Of a stretch of 36,403 nt of DNA, positions 7,555 through 18,724 are shown one piece after another. The translations under genes were made by a program, and so were the position numbers. Under the pieces are notes generated by a model. That model was not told where the DNA came from. It did not search any database and worked only from the letters and a program-made list of their open reading frames with translations. The stretch is taken from the NCBI RefSeq assembly GCF_902499075.1, contig NZ_CABVPP010000066.1, forward strand, positions 1-36,403, in the 5' to 3' direction. Source of the DNA: Burkholderia pseudomultivorans. GTDB taxonomy: Bacteria; Pseudomonadota; Gammaproteobacteria; Burkholderiales; Burkholderiaceae. Position 1 is the stretch's first letter. Each line of letters starts with the position of its first letter.

Positions 7555-8496
7555 ATGGGAAACGAATTGCAGCATCGGACGGTGCTGTTGGACGAAGCGG
7601 TCGAGTCGCTCGTGACGCGGCCGGACGGCATCTATGTCGACGGCACGTTCGGGCGTGGCGGTCACAGCCGCGCGGTGCTCGCGCGGCTCGGGCCGGGCGG
7701 CCGGCTGATCGCGTTCGACAAGGATCCGAGGGCGATCGAGACGGCGCAGGGCATCGGCGATGCGCGCTTTTCGATCGTGCATGACAGCTTTGCATCGATG
7801 CGCGACGCGCTTGCGGCGCGCGGCGTCGAGAAGGTGTCGGGTGTGTTGCTGGACCTGGGCGTGTCCTCGCCGCAGGTGGACGATCCGGCGCGCGGCTTCA
7901 GCTTCCGCGCCGATGGTCCGCTGGACATGCGAATGGATCCGACGCGCGGCGAGTCGGCGGCCGAATGGCTCGCGCGGGCTTCGCTGCAGGAACTGACGGA
8001 GGTGATACGAGATTATGGGGAAGAACGGTTTGCTTTTCAGATTGCAAAGGCGCTTGTTGCTCGCCGGGCAGAGTCCGATCGTCTCGGGCCGCTCGACAGC
8101 ACGGGCGAGCTTGCCCAAATCGTGGGTCACGCCGTCAAGACCCGTGAGAAGGGCAAGGATCCGGCAACCCGCACCTTTCAGGCTATACGGATTCACGTCA
8201 ATCAAGAGCTTGCGGACCTGCAAGTCGTACTAGACGCGGCATTGTCGTTGCTGGAGCAAGGGGGGCGGCTGGTGGTCATCAGCTTTCATTCACTCGAGGA
8301 CCGGATCGTCAAGCGATTCATGCAGGCGCACGCGAGTGCGCCCGCGGTCGATCGTCGCCTGCCGATCCGTGCCGTCGACCTCCCGAGCCCGCCGCTCAAG
8401 ATCATCGGCCGCCAGTTTCCGGGTGAAGCGGAAGTGGCCGCCAATCCGCGTGCCCGGTCGGCCGTGATGCGCATCGCGGAGCGCGTCACGCCATGA
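7555..8496 (+). CDS. rsmH: 16S rRNA m4C1402 methyltransferase RsmH (MraW)
   Basis: A 313-residue S-adenosylmethionine-dependent enzyme that N4-methylates C1402 in the 16S rRNA decoding centre. Family motifs are [10 protein letters not shown] (7-16), the AdoMet loop GTFGRGGHS (30-38), [11 protein letters not shown] (100-110) and PLDMRMD (122-128), with ISFHSLEDR in the C-terminal half. The length matches the family. ATG 7555 was chosen because homology starts there; the open frame extends 100 codons upstream inside mraZ and is a shadow. The stop overlaps the ftsL start as ATGA. Confidence 0.96.
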   Translation: MGNELQHRTVLLDEAVESLVTRPDGIYVDGTFGRGGHSRAVLARLGPGGRLIAFDKDPRAIETAQGIGDARFSIVHDSFASMRDALAARGVEKVSGVLLDLGVSSPQVDDPARGFSFRADGPLDMRMDPTRGESAAEWLARASLQELTEVIRDYGEERFAFQIAKALVARRAESDRLGPLDSTGELAQIVGHAVKTREKGKDPATRTFQAIRIHVNQELADLQVVLDAALSLLEQGGRLVVISFHSLEDRIVKRFMQAHASAPAVDRRLPIRAVDLPSPPLKIIGRQFPGEAEVAANPRARSAVMRIAERVTP

Positions 8497-8834
8497 GCCG
8501 CTTCAATATCTTCCTGCTGATCATCGTGATGGGCTGCGCACTGTCGGTCGTCAACTCGACGAACCAGCAGCGCCAGATCTTCATCCAGCTGCAGCGTGCG
8601 CAGTCGCAGGAGCGCCAGCTCCAGCAGGATTACGCGCAGCTTCAATATCAGCAGAGCGCGCTGTCGAAGACGTCGCGCATCGAGCAGCTCGCGAACGATT
8701 CGCTGAAGATGCAGCCGATCACGACGGGCCGCACGCAATACCTGACGCTGCCGCCGGGCGCCGCGAAGGCGATCGACGCGCCGATCCCGGCATCGGCCGA
8801 TACCGCCGGCAAGGGCAAGGGGGGCGCGCGATGA
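8493..8834 (+). CDS. ftsL: Cell division protein FtsL
   Basis: A 113-residue bitopic inner-membrane protein. Residues 1-4 are cytoplasmic, about 5-22 form a single membrane helix ([17 protein letters not shown]), and a Gln/Leu-rich periplasmic coiled coil covers about 26-60. The tail is Ala/Gly/Lys-rich and low in complexity. FtsL forms the FtsQLB complex, which activates FtsWI septal synthesis. Sequence conservation in this family is low, so the call rests on size, topology and the invariant place between rsmH and ftsI, with ATGA overlaps on both sides. Confidence 0.92.
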   Translation: MSRFNIFLLIIVMGCALSVVNSTNQQRQIFIQLQRAQSQERQLQQDYAQLQYQQSALSKTSRIEQLANDSLKMQPITTGRTQYLTLPPGAAKAIDAPIPASADTAGKGKGGAR

Positions 8835-10678
8835 AACCGTCGCAGAAGCGCCAGGACGTGAAATTCGCGTCGAGCCCGGTGCTGGGCGTGCACCTGCCGA
8901 TGTGGCGCTCGAAGCTCGTCGTGTTCATGCTGTTCATGGCGTTCGTCGCGCTGGCCGCGCGTGCGTTCTGGATCCAGGGGCCCGGCAACGCGTTCTATCA
9001 GAAGCAGGGCGAGAGCCGCTACCAGCGCACGCTCGAACTGCCGGCCACGCGCGGCAAGATTCTCGACCGTAACGGGCTGGTGCTCGCGACGAGCCTGCCG
9101 GTGCGCGCGATCTGGGCGATTCCCGATGCGGTGCCCGACGATCTCGACGCGGACAAGCTCGGTCAGCTCGGCAAGCTGCTCGGCATGACGCAGAAGGAAC
9201 TGCGCGTCAAGCTGTCGGAAGACAAGGGTTTCGTCTACGTGAAGCGCCAGGTGCCGATCGACGTGGCGGACAAGGTCGCCGCGCTCGACATTCCCGGCAT
9301 CTACCAGCGCAACGAATACAAGCGCTTCTATCCGGAAGGCGAGATCACCGCGCACCTGATCGGCTTCACGAATGTCGAGGACGAAGGGCAGGAGGGCGTC
9401 GAGCTCGGCGACCAGAAGCTGCTGGCCGGCACGTCGGGCATGCGCCGCGTGATCAAGGACCGGATGGGGCACATCGTCGAGGATGTGGCCGAGCAGATTC
9501 CGCCGCACAACGGCACCGACGTCGACCTGTCGATCGACAGCAAGATCCAGTACATCGCGTACGCGAACCTGAAGGCCGCCGTCGAGAAGTTCAAGGCGAA
9601 GGCCGGCGCGGCGATGGTCGTCGACGTGCGCACCGGCGAGGTGCTCGCGCTCGTCAACTACCCGACGTACAACCCGAACGACCGCTCGCGCCTGACGGGC
9701 GAGCAGCTGCGCAACCGGATCCTGACCGACGTGTTCGAGCCGGGCTCGATCATGAAGCCGTTTACGGTGTCGCTTGCGCTCGATCTGCATCGCGTGACGC
9801 CGAACACGCTCGTCGAAACGGGCAACGGGCACTTCGTGCTCGACGGCGCGCCGATCACCGACGATGCCGGTTTCGGCACGCTGACGGTCGGCGGCGTGAT
9901 CCAGAAGTCGAGCAACATCGGCGCGACGAAGATCGCGATGACGATGCGGCCCGAGGAAATGTGGAATATGTATACCAGCATCGGCCTCGGCCAGCCGCCG
10001 AAGGTCGGGTTCCCGGGCGCGGCGGCCGGCCGCCTGCGTCCGTGGAAGAGCTGGCGCCGCATCGAGCAGGCGACGATGTCGTACGGCTATGGCCTGTCGG
10101 TGTCGCTGTTCCAGCTCGCGCGCGCGTACACGGCGATCGCGCACGACGGCGAGCTGATGCCGGTGACCATTTTCAAGACCGACCCCAATCAGCAGATCAC
10201 CGGCACGCAGGTGTTTACGCCGACCACCGCGCGCGAGGTGCGTGCGATGCTCGAGACGGTGGTCGCGCCGGGCGGCACGTCGCCGGATGCGGCGGTGCCG
10301 GGCTATCGCGTCGGCGGCAAGAGCGGTACCGCCTACAAGCACGAAGGCCACGGCTATACGCGCAAGTACCGCGCGTCGTTCGTCGGGATGGCGCCGATGC
10401 CGAACCCGCGCATCGTCGTCGCGGTGTCGGTCGACGAGCCGACTGCCGGCAGCCACTTCGGCGGCCAGGTGTCGGGTCCCGTGTTCTCGGCGATCGCGGG
10501 CGATACGCTGCGCGCGCTGAACGTGCCGCCCAACATGCCGATCAAGCAGCTCGTCGTGTCTGACGATTCGCCGGCCGCGCCCGCTGCGACGGGCCCGCAA
10601 AAGCTGGCCGCAGGCAGTGGCGCAAAGCATATGATCGTGTCCAGCACGACCCGTAATTCACCAGGAGTTGTTCGATGA
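8831..10678 (+). CDS. ftsI: Septal peptidoglycan transpeptidase FtsI (PBP3)
   Basis: A 615-residue class B penicillin-binding protein that cross-links septal murein in the periplasm. A short basic cytoplasmic tail leads into one membrane anchor at about 27-47. The pedestal domain begins near residue 60, with ELPATRGKILDRNG. The transpeptidase domain carries all three catalytic motifs: S306-x-x-K309 (GSIMKP), S360-S-N362 and K497-S-G-T500. It overlaps ftsL and murE by 4 bases at each end. It works with FtsW, encoded about 6 kb downstream, and is a beta-lactam target. Confidence 0.96.
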   Translation: MKPSQKRQDVKFASSPVLGVHLPMWRSKLVVFMLFMAFVALAARAFWIQGPGNAFYQKQGESRYQRTLELPATRGKILDRNGLVLATSLPVRAIWAIPDAVPDDLDADKLGQLGKLLGMTQKELRVKLSEDKGFVYVKRQVPIDVADKVAALDIPGIYQRNEYKRFYPEGEITAHLIGFTNVEDEGQEGVELGDQKLLAGTSGMRRVIKDRMGHIVEDVAEQIPPHNGTDVDLSIDSKIQYIAYANLKAAVEKFKAKAGAAMVVDVRTGEVLALVNYPTYNPNDRSRLTGEQLRNRILTDVFEPGSIMKPFTVSLALDLHRVTPNTLVETGNGHFVLDGAPITDDAGFGTLTVGGVIQKSSNIGATKIAMTMRPEEMWNMYTSIGLGQPPKVGFPGAAAGRLRPWKSWRRIEQATMSYGYGLSVSLFQLARAYTAIAHDGELMPVTIFKTDPNQQITGTQVFTPTTAREVRAMLETVVAPGGTSPDAAVPGYRVGGKSGTAYKHEGHGYTRKYRASFVGMAPMPNPRIVVAVSVDEPTAGSHFGGQVSGPVFSAIAGDTLRALNVPPNMPIKQLVVSDDSPAAPAATGPQKLAAGSGAKHMIVSSTTRNSPGVVR

Positions 10679-12216
10679 GCGCCGCTCGCAGTTCTCATCC
10701 GGCGCATCAGCAGATCGCAGCCGCGCTTGCGTGGCTGCGCCAGCATGTGGCCCCCGCCGCGCAGCTGCATGCGGACACGCGCAGCCTCGGGCCCGGCGAT
10801 GTGTTCGTCGCCTATGCCGTCGACGGGGCCGACAATCGCGGCTTCATCGCCGATGCCGTCGCACGCGGTGCGGCGGCCGTGCTGTATCAGCCGGAAGGGC
10901 TGGCTGCTGCGCCGACGGCGCCCGCCGCGCTCGCGGTGCCGGCGCTCGACCAGCTCGCGGGCGAGATCGCCAGCGGCTGGTACGGCGATCCGAGCGACAG
11001 CCTGCTCGCGATCGGCGTGACCGGCACGAACGGCAAGACCTCGTGCACGCAATGGATCGCGACCGCGCTGACGGCGCTGCACCAGCCGTGCGCGGTGATC
11101 GGCACGCTCGGCAGCGGAATGCCGGGCCAGCTCGTGCCGACCGGCTTCACGACGCCGGATGCGCCGCAACTGCAGCGCAGCCTCGCGCAGCTGAGCGCAG
11201 CGGGCGCGAAGGCGGTCGCGATGGAGGTGTCGTCGCATGCGCTGCATCAGGGGCGCGTGAACGGCACCGCATTCGACATCGCCGTGTTCACGAATCTCAC
11301 GCAGGATCATCTCGACTATCACGGCACGTTCGACGCGTACGAGGCTGCGAAGGCGAAGCTGTTCGCATGGCGCGGGCTGCGCGCGGCGGTCGTGAACCGC
11401 GACGACGCGGCCGGCCGCCGCCTGCTCGAAAAACTCGCCGGCCGCGTGCGCACGATCGCGTACGGGATCGGCGACGCGCCGCAGGCGCCCGACGCCGACC
11501 GCCAACTGGTCGCGCTCGACGTGCGTGCGACCGCGACGGGCACCGCATTCCGCCTGCGTTCGTCGTGGGGCGATGCGGACGTCGAGGTCGGCACGCTCGG
11601 CACCTTCAACGTCAGCAACCTGCTCGCCGTGCTCGGCGCGCTGCTCGCGGCCGACGTGCCGTTCGACGCGGCGCTGGCCGAGGTCGCGCGGCTCGAGTCG
11701 GTGAACGGCCGGATGCAGCGTCTCGGCGGCCGGCTGCAGAGCGACGAGCCGCTCGTCGTGATCGATTACGCCCACACGCCCGACGCGCTCGAAAAGACAC
11801 TCGACGCGCTGCGCCCGATCGCGGCGGCGCGCGGCGGCCGGCTCGTCTGCATGTTCGGCTGCGGCGGCGATCGCGACGCGACCAAGCGCCCGCTGATGGG
11901 CGCGATCGCGGAACGGCTCGCCGACGAAGTCGTGGTCACCAGCGACAACCCGCGCAGCGAGGATCCGCAAGCGATCATCGACCAGATCGTCGCTGGCATG
12001 ACCGCGCCCGATCGCGCGCGCCGCATCGAGGATCGCGCCAGCGCGATCTTGCAAGCGGTGCGCGGCGCCGCACGCGAGGACGTCGTCGTGCTGGCCGGCA
12101 AGGGCCACGAGGCAACCCAGGAAATCATGGGCAAGAAGCGCACGTTCTCCGATCAGGATCACGCACGGCTCGCCCTCGCTGCGCGCGCGACGCACGGCAA
12201 GGGAGGCGGCGAATGA
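10675..12216 (+). CDS. murE: UDP-MurNAc-tripeptide ligase MurE
   Basis: A 513-residue cytoplasmic Mur ligase that adds the third amino acid to UDP-MurNAc-L-Ala-D-Glu using ATP. The ATP-binding loop TGTNGKTS is at 116-123. The central domain has EVSSHAL and NLTQDHLDYHG. The C-terminal DNPR (424-427) is the family signature for meso-diaminopimelate as substrate, as expected in a Gram-negative. The start ATG overlaps the ftsI stop (ATGA) and the stop overlaps murF in the same way. Open frames that run on from this region into murF are out-of-frame shadows, not a MurE-MurF fusion. Confidence 0.96.
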   Translation: MSAARSSHPAHQQIAAALAWLRQHVAPAAQLHADTRSLGPGDVFVAYAVDGADNRGFIADAVARGAAAVLYQPEGLAAAPTAPAALAVPALDQLAGEIASGWYGDPSDSLLAIGVTGTNGKTSCTQWIATALTALHQPCAVIGTLGSGMPGQLVPTGFTTPDAPQLQRSLAQLSAAGAKAVAMEVSSHALHQGRVNGTAFDIAVFTNLTQDHLDYHGTFDAYEAAKAKLFAWRGLRAAVVNRDDAAGRRLLEKLAGRVRTIAYGIGDAPQAPDADRQLVALDVRATATGTAFRLRSSWGDADVEVGTLGTFNVSNLLAVLGALLAADVPFDAALAEVARLESVNGRMQRLGGRLQSDEPLVVIDYAHTPDALEKTLDALRPIAAARGGRLVCMFGCGGDRDATKRPLMGAIAERLADEVVVTSDNPRSEDPQAIIDQIVAGMTAPDRARRIEDRASAILQAVRGAAREDVVVLAGKGHEATQEIMGKKRTFSDQDHARLALAARATHGKGGGE

Positions 12217-13619
12217 CGATGCTCAGTCTGGATCAAGCCGCACGCCTGATTCCCGGCGCGACCGTGCACGGCGACGCGAGCGTCACGTTCGAGCGCGTGT
12301 CGACGGACAGCCGCACGGTCGGCCCGGGCGACCTGTTCGTCGCGCTGAAAGGCGAGCGCTTCGACGCGCACGACTTCCTCGGCGACGTGGCCGCGCGCGG
12401 CGCGGCCGCGGCGCTCGTCGCGCACGTGCCGGCGGGCCTCGCGATGCCGCTGATCGTCGGCGGCGAGACGCGTGCCGCGCTCGGCGCGCTCGCGCACGGT
12501 TGGCGCAAGCGATTCGCGCTGCCGCTCGTCGCGGTGACGGGCAGCAACGGCAAGACGACCGTGAAGGAAATGATCGCGTCGATCTTCGCGGCGGCGGTCG
12601 GCGCCGACGCGCGGCTCGCGACGGCCGGCAACCTGAACAACGACGTGGGCCTGCCGCTGACGCTGCTGCGCCTGTCGGCCGCGCACCGTCTCGCGGTGAT
12701 CGAGCTCGGGATGAACCATCCGGGCGAGACCGAGGTGCTCGCGCGCCTGACCGCGCCGACGGTCGCGCTCGTTAACAACGCGCAGCGCGAGCATCAGGAG
12801 TTCATGGCGACGGTCGAAGCCGTCGCGCTCGAGCATGCGGCCGTGATTCACGCGCTGACGCCGGACGGCGTCGCGGTGTTCCCGGCCGACGACGCGTACG
12901 CGAGCATCTGGCGCGTCGCGGCGACCGGCAACCGGATCTTCGATTTCGCGCTGAACGACGCGCAACGGCAGACCGACGCGCAAGTGACGGGCCGCCTGCA
13001 CGGCGGCGAGCTCGCGATCGATACGCCGGCCGGCGCGGTCACGGTGCGGCTGCGTGCGCTCGGCGAGCACAACGCGCGCAACGCGCTGGCGGCAACGGCC
13101 GCGGCGCTCGCGGCGGGCGTCGCGCTGCCGGCGATCAAGCAGGGCCTCGAGGCGTTCGAGCCGGTCAAGGGGCGTCTGCAGGTCCGTCGGGCGACGGTCG
13201 GCGGTCTGGCCGGCGCGACGGTCGTCGACGATACGTACAACGCGAACCCCGATTCGATGCGCGCCGCGATCGACGTGCTCGCCGGGCAACCGGCGCCGCG
13301 CGTGCTGGTGATCGGCGATATGGGCGAGGTCGGCGACGAAGGCCCCGCCTTCCATCGCGAGATCGGCGCGTACGCGCGCGAGCGCGGTGTCGATGCGCTG
13401 TTCGCGCTAGGCGACGCGTCGCGCGACGCCTGCACGGCCTACGGCGACACGGCCCGCCATTTCGGCGACGTCGGCGCGCTGGTCGAAGCGCTGCTCGCGA
13501 GCGGCTACGACGCAGCGGCGACGGTGCTCGTGAAGGGCTCGCGGTACATGAAGATGGAGCGCGTGGTCGACGCGCTGACGAACCAACCCGCGACGGGCAC
13601 GACGCCCGCCGCACACTGA
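12213..13619 (+). CDS. murF: UDP-MurNAc-tripeptide--D-Ala-D-Ala ligase MurF
   Basis: A 468-residue ligase that adds the D-Ala-D-Ala dipeptide (made by Ddl) to UDP-MurNAc-tripeptide, completing the cytoplasmic pentapeptide precursor. The N-terminal UDP-binding domain contains STDSRTVGPGDLFVAL (30-45). The ATP loop TGSNGKTT is at 109-116, followed by NLNNDVGLPLTLL and, in the C-terminal domain, VVDDTYNANPDSM. ATG 12213 overlaps the murE stop; a second ATG two codons later is possible. The reading frame stays open upstream through murE, but the protein homology does not. Confidence 0.96.
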   Translation: MTMLSLDQAARLIPGATVHGDASVTFERVSTDSRTVGPGDLFVALKGERFDAHDFLGDVAARGAAAALVAHVPAGLAMPLIVGGETRAALGALAHGWRKRFALPLVAVTGSNGKTTVKEMIASIFAAAVGADARLATAGNLNNDVGLPLTLLRLSAAHRLAVIELGMNHPGETEVLARLTAPTVALVNNAQREHQEFMATVEAVALEHAAVIHALTPDGVAVFPADDAYASIWRVAATGNRIFDFALNDAQRQTDAQVTGRLHGGELAIDTPAGAVTVRLRALGEHNARNALAATAAALAAGVALPAIKQGLEAFEPVKGRLQVRRATVGGLAGATVVDDTYNANPDSMRAAIDVLAGQPAPRVLVIGDMGEVGDEGPAFHREIGAYARERGVDALFALGDASRDACTAYGDTARHFGDVGALVEALLASGYDAAATVLVKGSRYMKMERVVDALTNQPATGTTPAAH

Positions 13620-13635
13620 GTAGAAGGAAGGAAGC

Positions 13636-14805
13636 ATGCTGCTGGCGCTGGCGCAATGGCTGCAAGGAGACGCAAGCTTTTTGCGCTTGTTCACGTACCT
13701 CACGTTCCGTGCGGTGATGGCCACCATCACCGCGCTCGGGATCGGGCTCGTGTGCGGACCGTGGGTGATCCGCAAGCTGACGCAAATGAAGGTCGGGCAG
13801 GCGGTGCGCAAGGACGGCCCGCAGACGCACCTCGTCAAGTCGGGCACGCCGACGATGGGCGGCGTGCTGATCCTGATCGGCATCGCGGTCGCGACGCTGC
13901 TGTGGGGCGACCTGACGAACCGCTTCATCTGGATCGTGATGCTCGTCACGTTCGGGTTTGGCGTGATCGGCTGGGTCGACGACTATCGCAAGGTCGTCCA
14001 CAAGGATCCGCGCGGGATGTCGTCGCGCGAGAAGTATTTCTGGCAGTCGGTGATCGGCCTGTTCGCGGCCGTCTATCTCGCCTTCAGCGTGTCCGAGGCG
14101 AACAACGTGCGCGTGTTCGACCTGTTCATGGCGTGGGTGCGCAGCGGCCTGTCGATGGGGCTGCCGGCGCGCGCGGACCTGATGCTGCCGTTCCTGAAGT
14201 CGATCAGCTACCCGCTCGGCGTGTGGGGCTTCATCGTGCTGACCTATTTCGTGATCGTCGGCGCGAGCAACGCGGTGAACCTGACCGACGGCCTCGACGG
14301 TCTCGTGATCATGCCGGTCGTGCTGGTCGGCGCGTCGCTGGGTGTGTTCGCGTACGTGATGGGCAGTGCGGTCTATTCAAAATACCTGCTGTTCCCGCAC
14401 ATCCCGGGCGCGGGCGAACTGCTGATCTTCTGTTCCGCGATGGGCGGGGCAGGGCTCGCGTTCCTCTGGTACAACACGCACCCCGCGCAGGTATTCATGG
14501 GCGACGTCGGCGCGCTGGCGCTCGGCGGCGCGCTCGGCACGGTCGCGGTGATCGTGCGCCAGGAAATCGTGCTGTTCATCATGGGCGGCATCTTCGTCGC
14601 GGAAACGCTGTCGGTGATGCTGCAGGTTTCGTGGTTCAAGTACACGAAAAAGCGCTACGGCGAAGGGCGGCGCCTGCTCAAGATGGCGCCGCTGCATCAC
14701 CATTTCGAATTGTCCGGCTGGAAGGAAACGCAGGTGGTGGTGCGTTTCTGGATCATCACGCTGATGCTGTGCCTGTTCGGTCTGACCACCCTCAAGCTGC
14801 GGTAA
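13636..14805 (+). CDS. mraY: Phospho-MurNAc-pentapeptide translocase MraY
   Basis: A 389-residue polytopic inner-membrane enzyme (about ten helices) that transfers phospho-MurNAc-pentapeptide to undecaprenyl phosphate, making lipid I. Diagnostic residues are Asp115-Asp116 in WVDDYRKV, the NLTDGLDGL loop at 215-223 with the catalytic-site aspartates, [11 protein letters not shown], and the cytoplasmic HHHFE near the C-terminus. GGAAGGAAG precedes ATG 13636. It is separated by 16 bases from both murF and murD, the widest gaps in the first two thirds of the cluster. Confidence 0.97.
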
Positions 14806-14821
14806 AGGAAAGGTAACAAGG

Positions 14822-16348
14822 ATGTCTGGCGAGATGTTTGGAGATCGGCAACGGCCGATGGTGCTTGTGCTGGGACTCGGCGAATCGGGTCTCGCGATCG
14901 CGCGGTGGTGCGCGAGGCACGGGTGCCGGCTGCGCATTGCCGATACCCGCGAGGCGCCGCCGAACCTTGCCGCGCTGCAGGCCGAAGGCATCGATGCGGA
15001 ATTCGTCGGCGGGCCGTTCGCGCCCGCGCTGCTCGACGGCGGCGTCGAGATCGTCGGGCTGAGCCCCGGGCTGTCGCCGCTCGAACCGGCGCTCGCGGCG
15101 CTGATCGCGGCCGCGAACGAGCGCGGGATCGCGGTATGGGGCGAACTGGAATTCTTCGCGCAGGCGCTGCGCGCGCTCGGCACCAGCGGCTACCAGCCGA
15201 AGGTGCTCGCGATCACGGGCACGAATGGCAAGACCACGACCACGAGCCTCACCGGCCTGTTGTGCCAGCGTGCGGGCAAGAAGGTCGCGGTCGCGGGCAA
15301 CATCAGCCCGGCGATGCTCGACCGGCTCGCCGGTGCGATCGACGACACCGCGCTGCCCGACGTCTGGGTGCTCGAACTGTCGAGCTTCCAGCTCGAGACC
15401 GCGCGCACGTTCGCACCCGATGCGGCCGCGATCCTCAACATCACGCAGGACCACCTCGACTGGCACGGCAGCTTCGACGCGTATGCGGCCGCGAAGGGCC
15501 GGATCTTCGGCGCGACGACGACGCGCGTGCTGAACCGCGACGACGCGGCCGTGATGAAGTTCGCGCCGGCGGCAGGCGCTGCCGACGCGCCGCGCACGAT
15601 CACGTTCGGCCTGAACGAGCCGACGCAGGATGGCGACTACGGGCTGTCGCGCGACAACGGCATCGCATGGCTGGTGGAAGCCGTCGATCGCGATGCGCCG
15701 GATGAAACGGCGACGACCGGCCGGCGCCGCAAGCGCGACGCCGCACATACGCCCGACATTGCGCAGAAGCGGCTGATGCCGGCCGACGCGCTGCGCATCC
15801 GCGGGCTGCACAACGCGGCGAACGCGCTGGCCGCGTTCGCGCTCGCTCGCGCGATCGACCTGCCGGCCGCGCCGCTGCTGCACGGGCTGCGCGAATACCG
15901 CGGCGAAGCGCATCGCGTCGAAGTGATCGCGACGATCGACGACGTCGACTACGTCGACGACAGCAAGGGTACCAACGTCGGCGCGACGGTGGCTGCGCTC
16001 GACGGGCTCGCGCAGAAGATCGTGCTGATCGCGGGCGGCGACGGCAAGGGCCAGGATTTCGCGCCGCTGGTCGCGCCGGTCGCGCGCTGGTGCCGCGCGG
16101 TGATGCTGATCGGCCGCGATGCGCCGGCGATCCGCGACACGCTCGCGGAAACCGGCGTGCCGCTCGTCGACCACGCGACGCTCGAAGGCGCGGTGCACGC
16201 GGCGGCGGCGCTCGCGGAGCCGGGCGACGCGGTGCTGCTGTCGCCGGCGTGCGCGAGCCTCGACATGTTCAGGAACTACGCCCACCGCGCGGACGTGTTC
16301 CGTGCGGCGGTGGATGAAATCGCCATCGACAAAGGAGCGACGCCATGA
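14822..16348 (+). CDS. murD: UDP-MurNAc-L-Ala--D-Glu ligase MurD
   Basis: A 508-residue cytoplasmic ligase that adds D-glutamate to UDP-MurNAc-L-Ala. The N-terminal Rossmann-like UDP domain shows VLGLGESG. The ATP loop TGTNGKTT is at 132-139, followed by [19 protein letters not shown] and the C-terminal [12 protein letters not shown]. It is longer than the usual ~440-450 residues, partly because of a charged, low-complexity insertion at about 287-317 (nt 15680-15772) containing GRRRKR. That insertion lies just before the conserved [15 protein letters not shown] segment. An AAGGAAAGG ribosome site precedes ATG 14822. The stop overlaps ftsW as ATGA. Confidence 0.95.
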   Translation: MSGEMFGDRQRPMVLVLGLGESGLAIARWCARHGCRLRIADTREAPPNLAALQAEGIDAEFVGGPFAPALLDGGVEIVGLSPGLSPLEPALAALIAAANERGIAVWGELEFFAQALRALGTSGYQPKVLAITGTNGKTTTTSLTGLLCQRAGKKVAVAGNISPAMLDRLAGAIDDTALPDVWVLELSSFQLETARTFAPDAAAILNITQDHLDWHGSFDAYAAAKGRIFGATTTRVLNRDDAAVMKFAPAAGAADAPRTITFGLNEPTQDGDYGLSRDNGIAWLVEAVDRDAPDETATTGRRRKRDAAHTPDIAQKRLMPADALRIRGLHNAANALAAFALARAIDLPAAPLLHGLREYRGEAHRVEVIATIDDVDYVDDSKGTNVGATVAALDGLAQKIVLIAGGDGKGQDFAPLVAPVARWCRAVMLIGRDAPAIRDTLAETGVPLVDHATLEGAVHAAAALAEPGDAVLLSPACASLDMFRNYAHRADVFRAAVDEIAIDKGATP

Positions 16349-17628
16349 GCTGGTCCGATCGCCTCGTCTCCCGTTTCAACGACCGGCGCGACACCGGCGG
16401 CAATGCCGCGGGCGGGCGCGTCGCGTCGGCCACGCGTGCCGCGACGGGCGGGCTGGCCAGCGTCGTCAACGGCGTGCGGCCGAGCCGCTCGCGGATGCTC
16501 GACTTCGACTACTCGCTGCTGTGGGTTGCGATCGCGCTGCTCGGGCTCGGCGTCGTGATGGTGTATTCGGCGTCGATCGCGATGCCCGATTCGCCGAAGT
16601 ACGCGCAGTATCACGACTACGCGTTCCTGATGCGCCACGTCGTGTCGCTCGTCGTCGCGTTCATCGCGGCGGTGATCGCGTTCCGCGTGCCGGTGTCGAC
16701 CTGGGACAAGTACGCGCCGCACCTTTTCCTGATCGCGCTGGTCGGGCTCGTGATCGTGCTGATTCCGCACGTCGGCAAGGGCGTGAACGGCGCGCGCCGC
16801 TGGATTCCGCTCGGCATCACGAACATGCAGCCGTCGGAAATCATGAAGCTCGCGGTGACGATCTACGCGGCGAACTACACGGTGCGCAAGCAGGAATACA
16901 TGCAGAGCTTCGCGAAGGGCTTCCTGCCGATGGCGTTCGCGGTCGGCCTGGTCGGCGCGCTGCTGCTGCTCGAACCCGACATGGGCGCGTTCATGGTGGT
17001 CGCGGCGATCGCGATGGGCGTGCTGTTCCTCGGCGGCGTGAACGGCAAGCTGTTCGGCGGCCTCGTCGCGACGGCGGTCGGCACCTTCACGATGCTCGTG
17101 TGGCTGTCGCCGTGGCGTCGCGAGCGGATCTTCGCGTATCTCGATCCGTGGGACGAGCGCTACGCACAGGGCAAGGCCTACCAGCTTACGCACTCGCTGA
17201 TCGCGTTCGGCCGCGGCGAGTGGTTCGGCGTCGGCCTCGGCGGCAGCGTCGAGAAGCTGAACTACCTGCCCGAAGCGCATACCGACTTCATTCTCGCGGT
17301 GATCGGCGAGGAACTCGGCTTCGTCGGCGTGCTGGTCGTGATCCTGCTGTTCTACTGGATCGTGCGCCGCGCGTTCGAGATCGGCCGTCAGGCGCTCGCA
17401 CTCGACCGCACGTTCGCGGGGCTGATGGCCAAGGGCATCGGCATCTGGTTCGGCGCGCAGGCATTCATCAACATGGGCGTGAACCTCGGGCTGCTGCCGA
17501 CCAAGGGTCTGACGCTGCCGCTCGTCAGCTACGGCGGCTCGGGCATTCTGCTGAACTGCGTCGCGCTCGCGGTGCTGCTGCGCGTTGACTATGAGAACCG
17601 GGTGCTGATGCGGGGAGGGAAGGTATGA
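16345..17628 (+). CDS. ftsW: Septal peptidoglycan glycosyltransferase FtsW
   Basis: A 427-residue SEDS-family polytopic protein that polymerises lipid II at the septum together with FtsI. A basic cytoplasmic tail of about 50 residues precedes the first membrane helix, which ends in VVMVYSAS. Other family motifs are [21 protein letters not shown], the extracytoplasmic [15 protein letters not shown] (with Asp314) and the C-terminal [19 protein letters not shown]. It overlaps murD and murG by 4 bases each, so its translation is probably coupled to both. Confidence 0.96.
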   Translation: MSWSDRLVSRFNDRRDTGGNAAGGRVASATRAATGGLASVVNGVRPSRSRMLDFDYSLLWVAIALLGLGVVMVYSASIAMPDSPKYAQYHDYAFLMRHVVSLVVAFIAAVIAFRVPVSTWDKYAPHLFLIALVGLVIVLIPHVGKGVNGARRWIPLGITNMQPSEIMKLAVTIYAANYTVRKQEYMQSFAKGFLPMAFAVGLVGALLLLEPDMGAFMVVAAIAMGVLFLGGVNGKLFGGLVATAVGTFTMLVWLSPWRRERIFAYLDPWDERYAQGKAYQLTHSLIAFGRGEWFGVGLGGSVEKLNYLPEAHTDFILAVIGEELGFVGVLVVILLFYWIVRRAFEIGRQALALDRTFAGLMAKGIGIWFGAQAFINMGVNLGLLPTKGLTLPLVSYGGSGILLNCVALAVLLRVDYENRVLMRGGKV

Positions 17629-18724
17629 CCGCGTCGCGACGCACGCTGATGGTGATGGCAGGCGGCACCGGGGGCCACGTGTTCCCGGGGCTCGCGGTCG
17701 CGCACCGGATGGAAGCGGCGGGCTGGCGCGTCGTATGGCTCGGCAATCCGGCCGGGATGGAAGCGACGCTCGTGCCGAAGCACGGCATTCCGATGGAATA
17801 CGTGCGCTTCGGCGGACTGCGCGGCAAGGGTCTGAAGACCAAGCTGACGCTGCCGTTCAACCTGCTGCGCGCGTGCGGGCAAAGCCTTGCCGCGCTGCGC
17901 CGCGTGCGGCCCGACGTCGTGCTCGGGATGGGCGGCTACATCACGTTCCCGGCGGGGGTGATGACCGCGCTGTCGGGGCGGCCGCTGGTGCTGCACGAAC
18001 AGAATTCGATCGCGGGCCTCGCGAACAAGGTGCTTGCCAAATTCGCGAAACGCGTGCTCGTCGCCTTCCCCGGCGCGCTGCCGCACGCGGAATGGACGGG
18101 AAATCCGATCCGCGCGGAACTTGCGCGCACGGAACCGCCCAAAGCACGCTATGCATCGCGCAGCGGTCCGCTGAACGTGCTGGTCGTCGGCGGCAGCCTC
18201 GGCGCGGCGGCGCTGAACGAAGTCGTGCCGCGCGCGCTCGCGCTGCTGGCGCCCGACGCGCGGCCGCGTGTCGTGCATCAGGCCGGCGCGAAGCATATCG
18301 ACGCGCTGAAGGCGAACTACGAAGCCGCCGGTTTCGCGGCGGGCGACGACGTGCGGCTCGTGCCGTTCATCGACGACATGGCGGCCGCGTACGCAGCGGC
18401 GGATCTGGTGATCTGCCGCTCGGGCGCGATGACGGTGTCGGAGATCGCGGCGGTGGGCGTGGCGGCGCTGTTCGTGCCGTTCCCGTACGCGGTCGACGAT
18501 CACCAGACGACCAACGCAGCGTTCCTCGCCGAGGCGGGGGCGGCGGTACTGGTGCAACAACGCGACCTGTCGGCGGAACTGCTCGCCGACTGGCTGCGCG
18601 GCCAGTCGCGAGCGTCGCTCGCGGACATGGCGGAGCGTTCGCGCTCGCTGGCAAAGCCCGAGGCCACCGACGAAGTCGCGCGCGTATGCGCGAAGGTGGC
18701 CGGCGCGAACCTGGAAGAACTGCA

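Noticed and set aside
10668-13619. An apparent 983-residue fusion ending in MurF
   Set aside because: The first ~515 codons are an Arg/Ala-rich out-of-frame reading of murE. MurF homology starts at 12213, where a normal ATGA overlap occurs.
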